Assembly: GCF_900142825.1 (NCBI RefSeq)
Contig: NZ_FRCH01000003.1
Location: 1-64,000 of the forward strand
Reading direction: 5' to 3'
DNA from: Rhodanobacter sp. OK091
Lineage (GTDB): Bacteria > Pseudomonadota > Gammaproteobacteria > Xanthomonadales > Rhodanobacteraceae
DNA length: 64,000 bases
The notes beneath the pieces were generated by a model that did no database searches, was not told the origin of the DNA, and worked only from the letters and a program-made list of their open reading frames with translations. The translations under genes and the position numbers were made by a program. Positions 63,842 through 64,000 of the stretch are shown here, one piece after another; within the stretch, counting starts at the first letter, position 1, and every line of letters begins with the position of its first letter.

Positions 63842-64000
63842 ATGTTCAGCTATTACCTCGAATTGGCCCTGCGCAGCCTCAAGCGCAGCCCCGGCCTGAC
63901 TGCGCTGATGGTGCTGGCGATCGGCTTCGGTGTAGCCGCGTCGATGACCACCTGGTCGGTGTTCCGGGCGGTGTCGGGCGATCCGATTCCATGGAAATCG
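63842..64000 (+). CDS. ABC transporter permease (3' partial)
   Basis: Only the first 53 codons are in the window. They read like the start of the 61213 gene: about two-thirds of residues match over MFSYYLELALRSLKRSPGLTALMV and VLAIGFGVAASMTTWSVFRAVSGDPIP. A third permease gene in this operon therefore continues past the window edge. Confidence 0.85.
   Translation, partial: MFSYYLELALRSLKRSPGLTALMVLAIGFGVAASMTTWSVFRAVSGDPIPWKS

Overview
The window is a GC-rich gammaproteobacterial chromosome segment, most likely from Lysobacterales/Xanthomonadales and probably Rhodanobacteraceae (Dyella, Rhodanobacter or Luteibacter-like). This is an inference from gene content: a XAC0095-like protein, the purL type, type-2 pyrF, an FMN-riboswitch rib-nusB-thiL-pgpA cluster, PiuC, a TPR-sulfotransferase next to a TonB-dependent receptor, and the dispersed palindromes typical of this group. 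No rRNA, tRNA or CRISPR array was seen.

Layout. (1) Positions 1-6030 are accessory DNA. The 3' end of a fibronectin-III protein is followed by a compact secreted Rhs-core protein with an AT-rich C-terminal toxin-like domain and a small candidate immunity gene. A REP-associated transposase lies between near-identical 26-bp inverted ends. Two AT-rich exported orphan proteins follow, with a 60-bp relic of the fibronectin coding sequence between them. A XAC0095-like gene then sits behind a strongly structured leader RNA. (2) Positions 6031-20900 are mostly housekeeping: piuC, a DsbC-like isomerase, purL, a glycosyltransferase-EamA pair, cstA-yjiX, a DUF4197 protein, def, and a frameshifted acyltransferase. 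(3) Positions 20928-26218 form a minus-strand block of pyrF, ettA, tetR, an NmrA-like gene and an aldo/keto reductase. (4) Positions 26401-40216 hold glyA, nrdR and the riboflavin/thiamine/phospholipid cluster: ribD, an inserted MBL-ADH-LysR module, the FMN riboswitch, ribE, ribB, ldcA, ribH, nusB, a GNAT gene, thiL and pgpA. A DUF817 membrane-protein frame runs into glyA without a stop. (5) Positions 40326-53931 are accessory and regulatory: a LysR/epimerase pair, a DUF535-fecI-fecR-fecA-like surface-signalling operon, a methyltransferase/TetR pair, a chemoreceptor with a FliA-type promoter, and an ADH/AKR pair. (6) Positions 54116-64000 hold the TPR-sulfotransferase, a TonB-dependent receptor and a MacAB-like efflux operon with at least three permease genes, the last cut by the window end.

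How the genes work together. The rib genes make riboflavin from GTP and ribulose-5-phosphate products, and the FMN riboswitch gates the ribE-onward part. fecI/fecR/fecA-like genes form a trans-envelope induction circuit for ferric-chelate uptake. The left 6 kb looks like a toxin/immunity region built by repeated C-terminal exchange. The most unusual signals are the leader RNA at 4613-4811, the mini-Rhs module with its relics, the stop-less junction into glyA, and a perfect 23-bp inverted repeat inside the rib operon.
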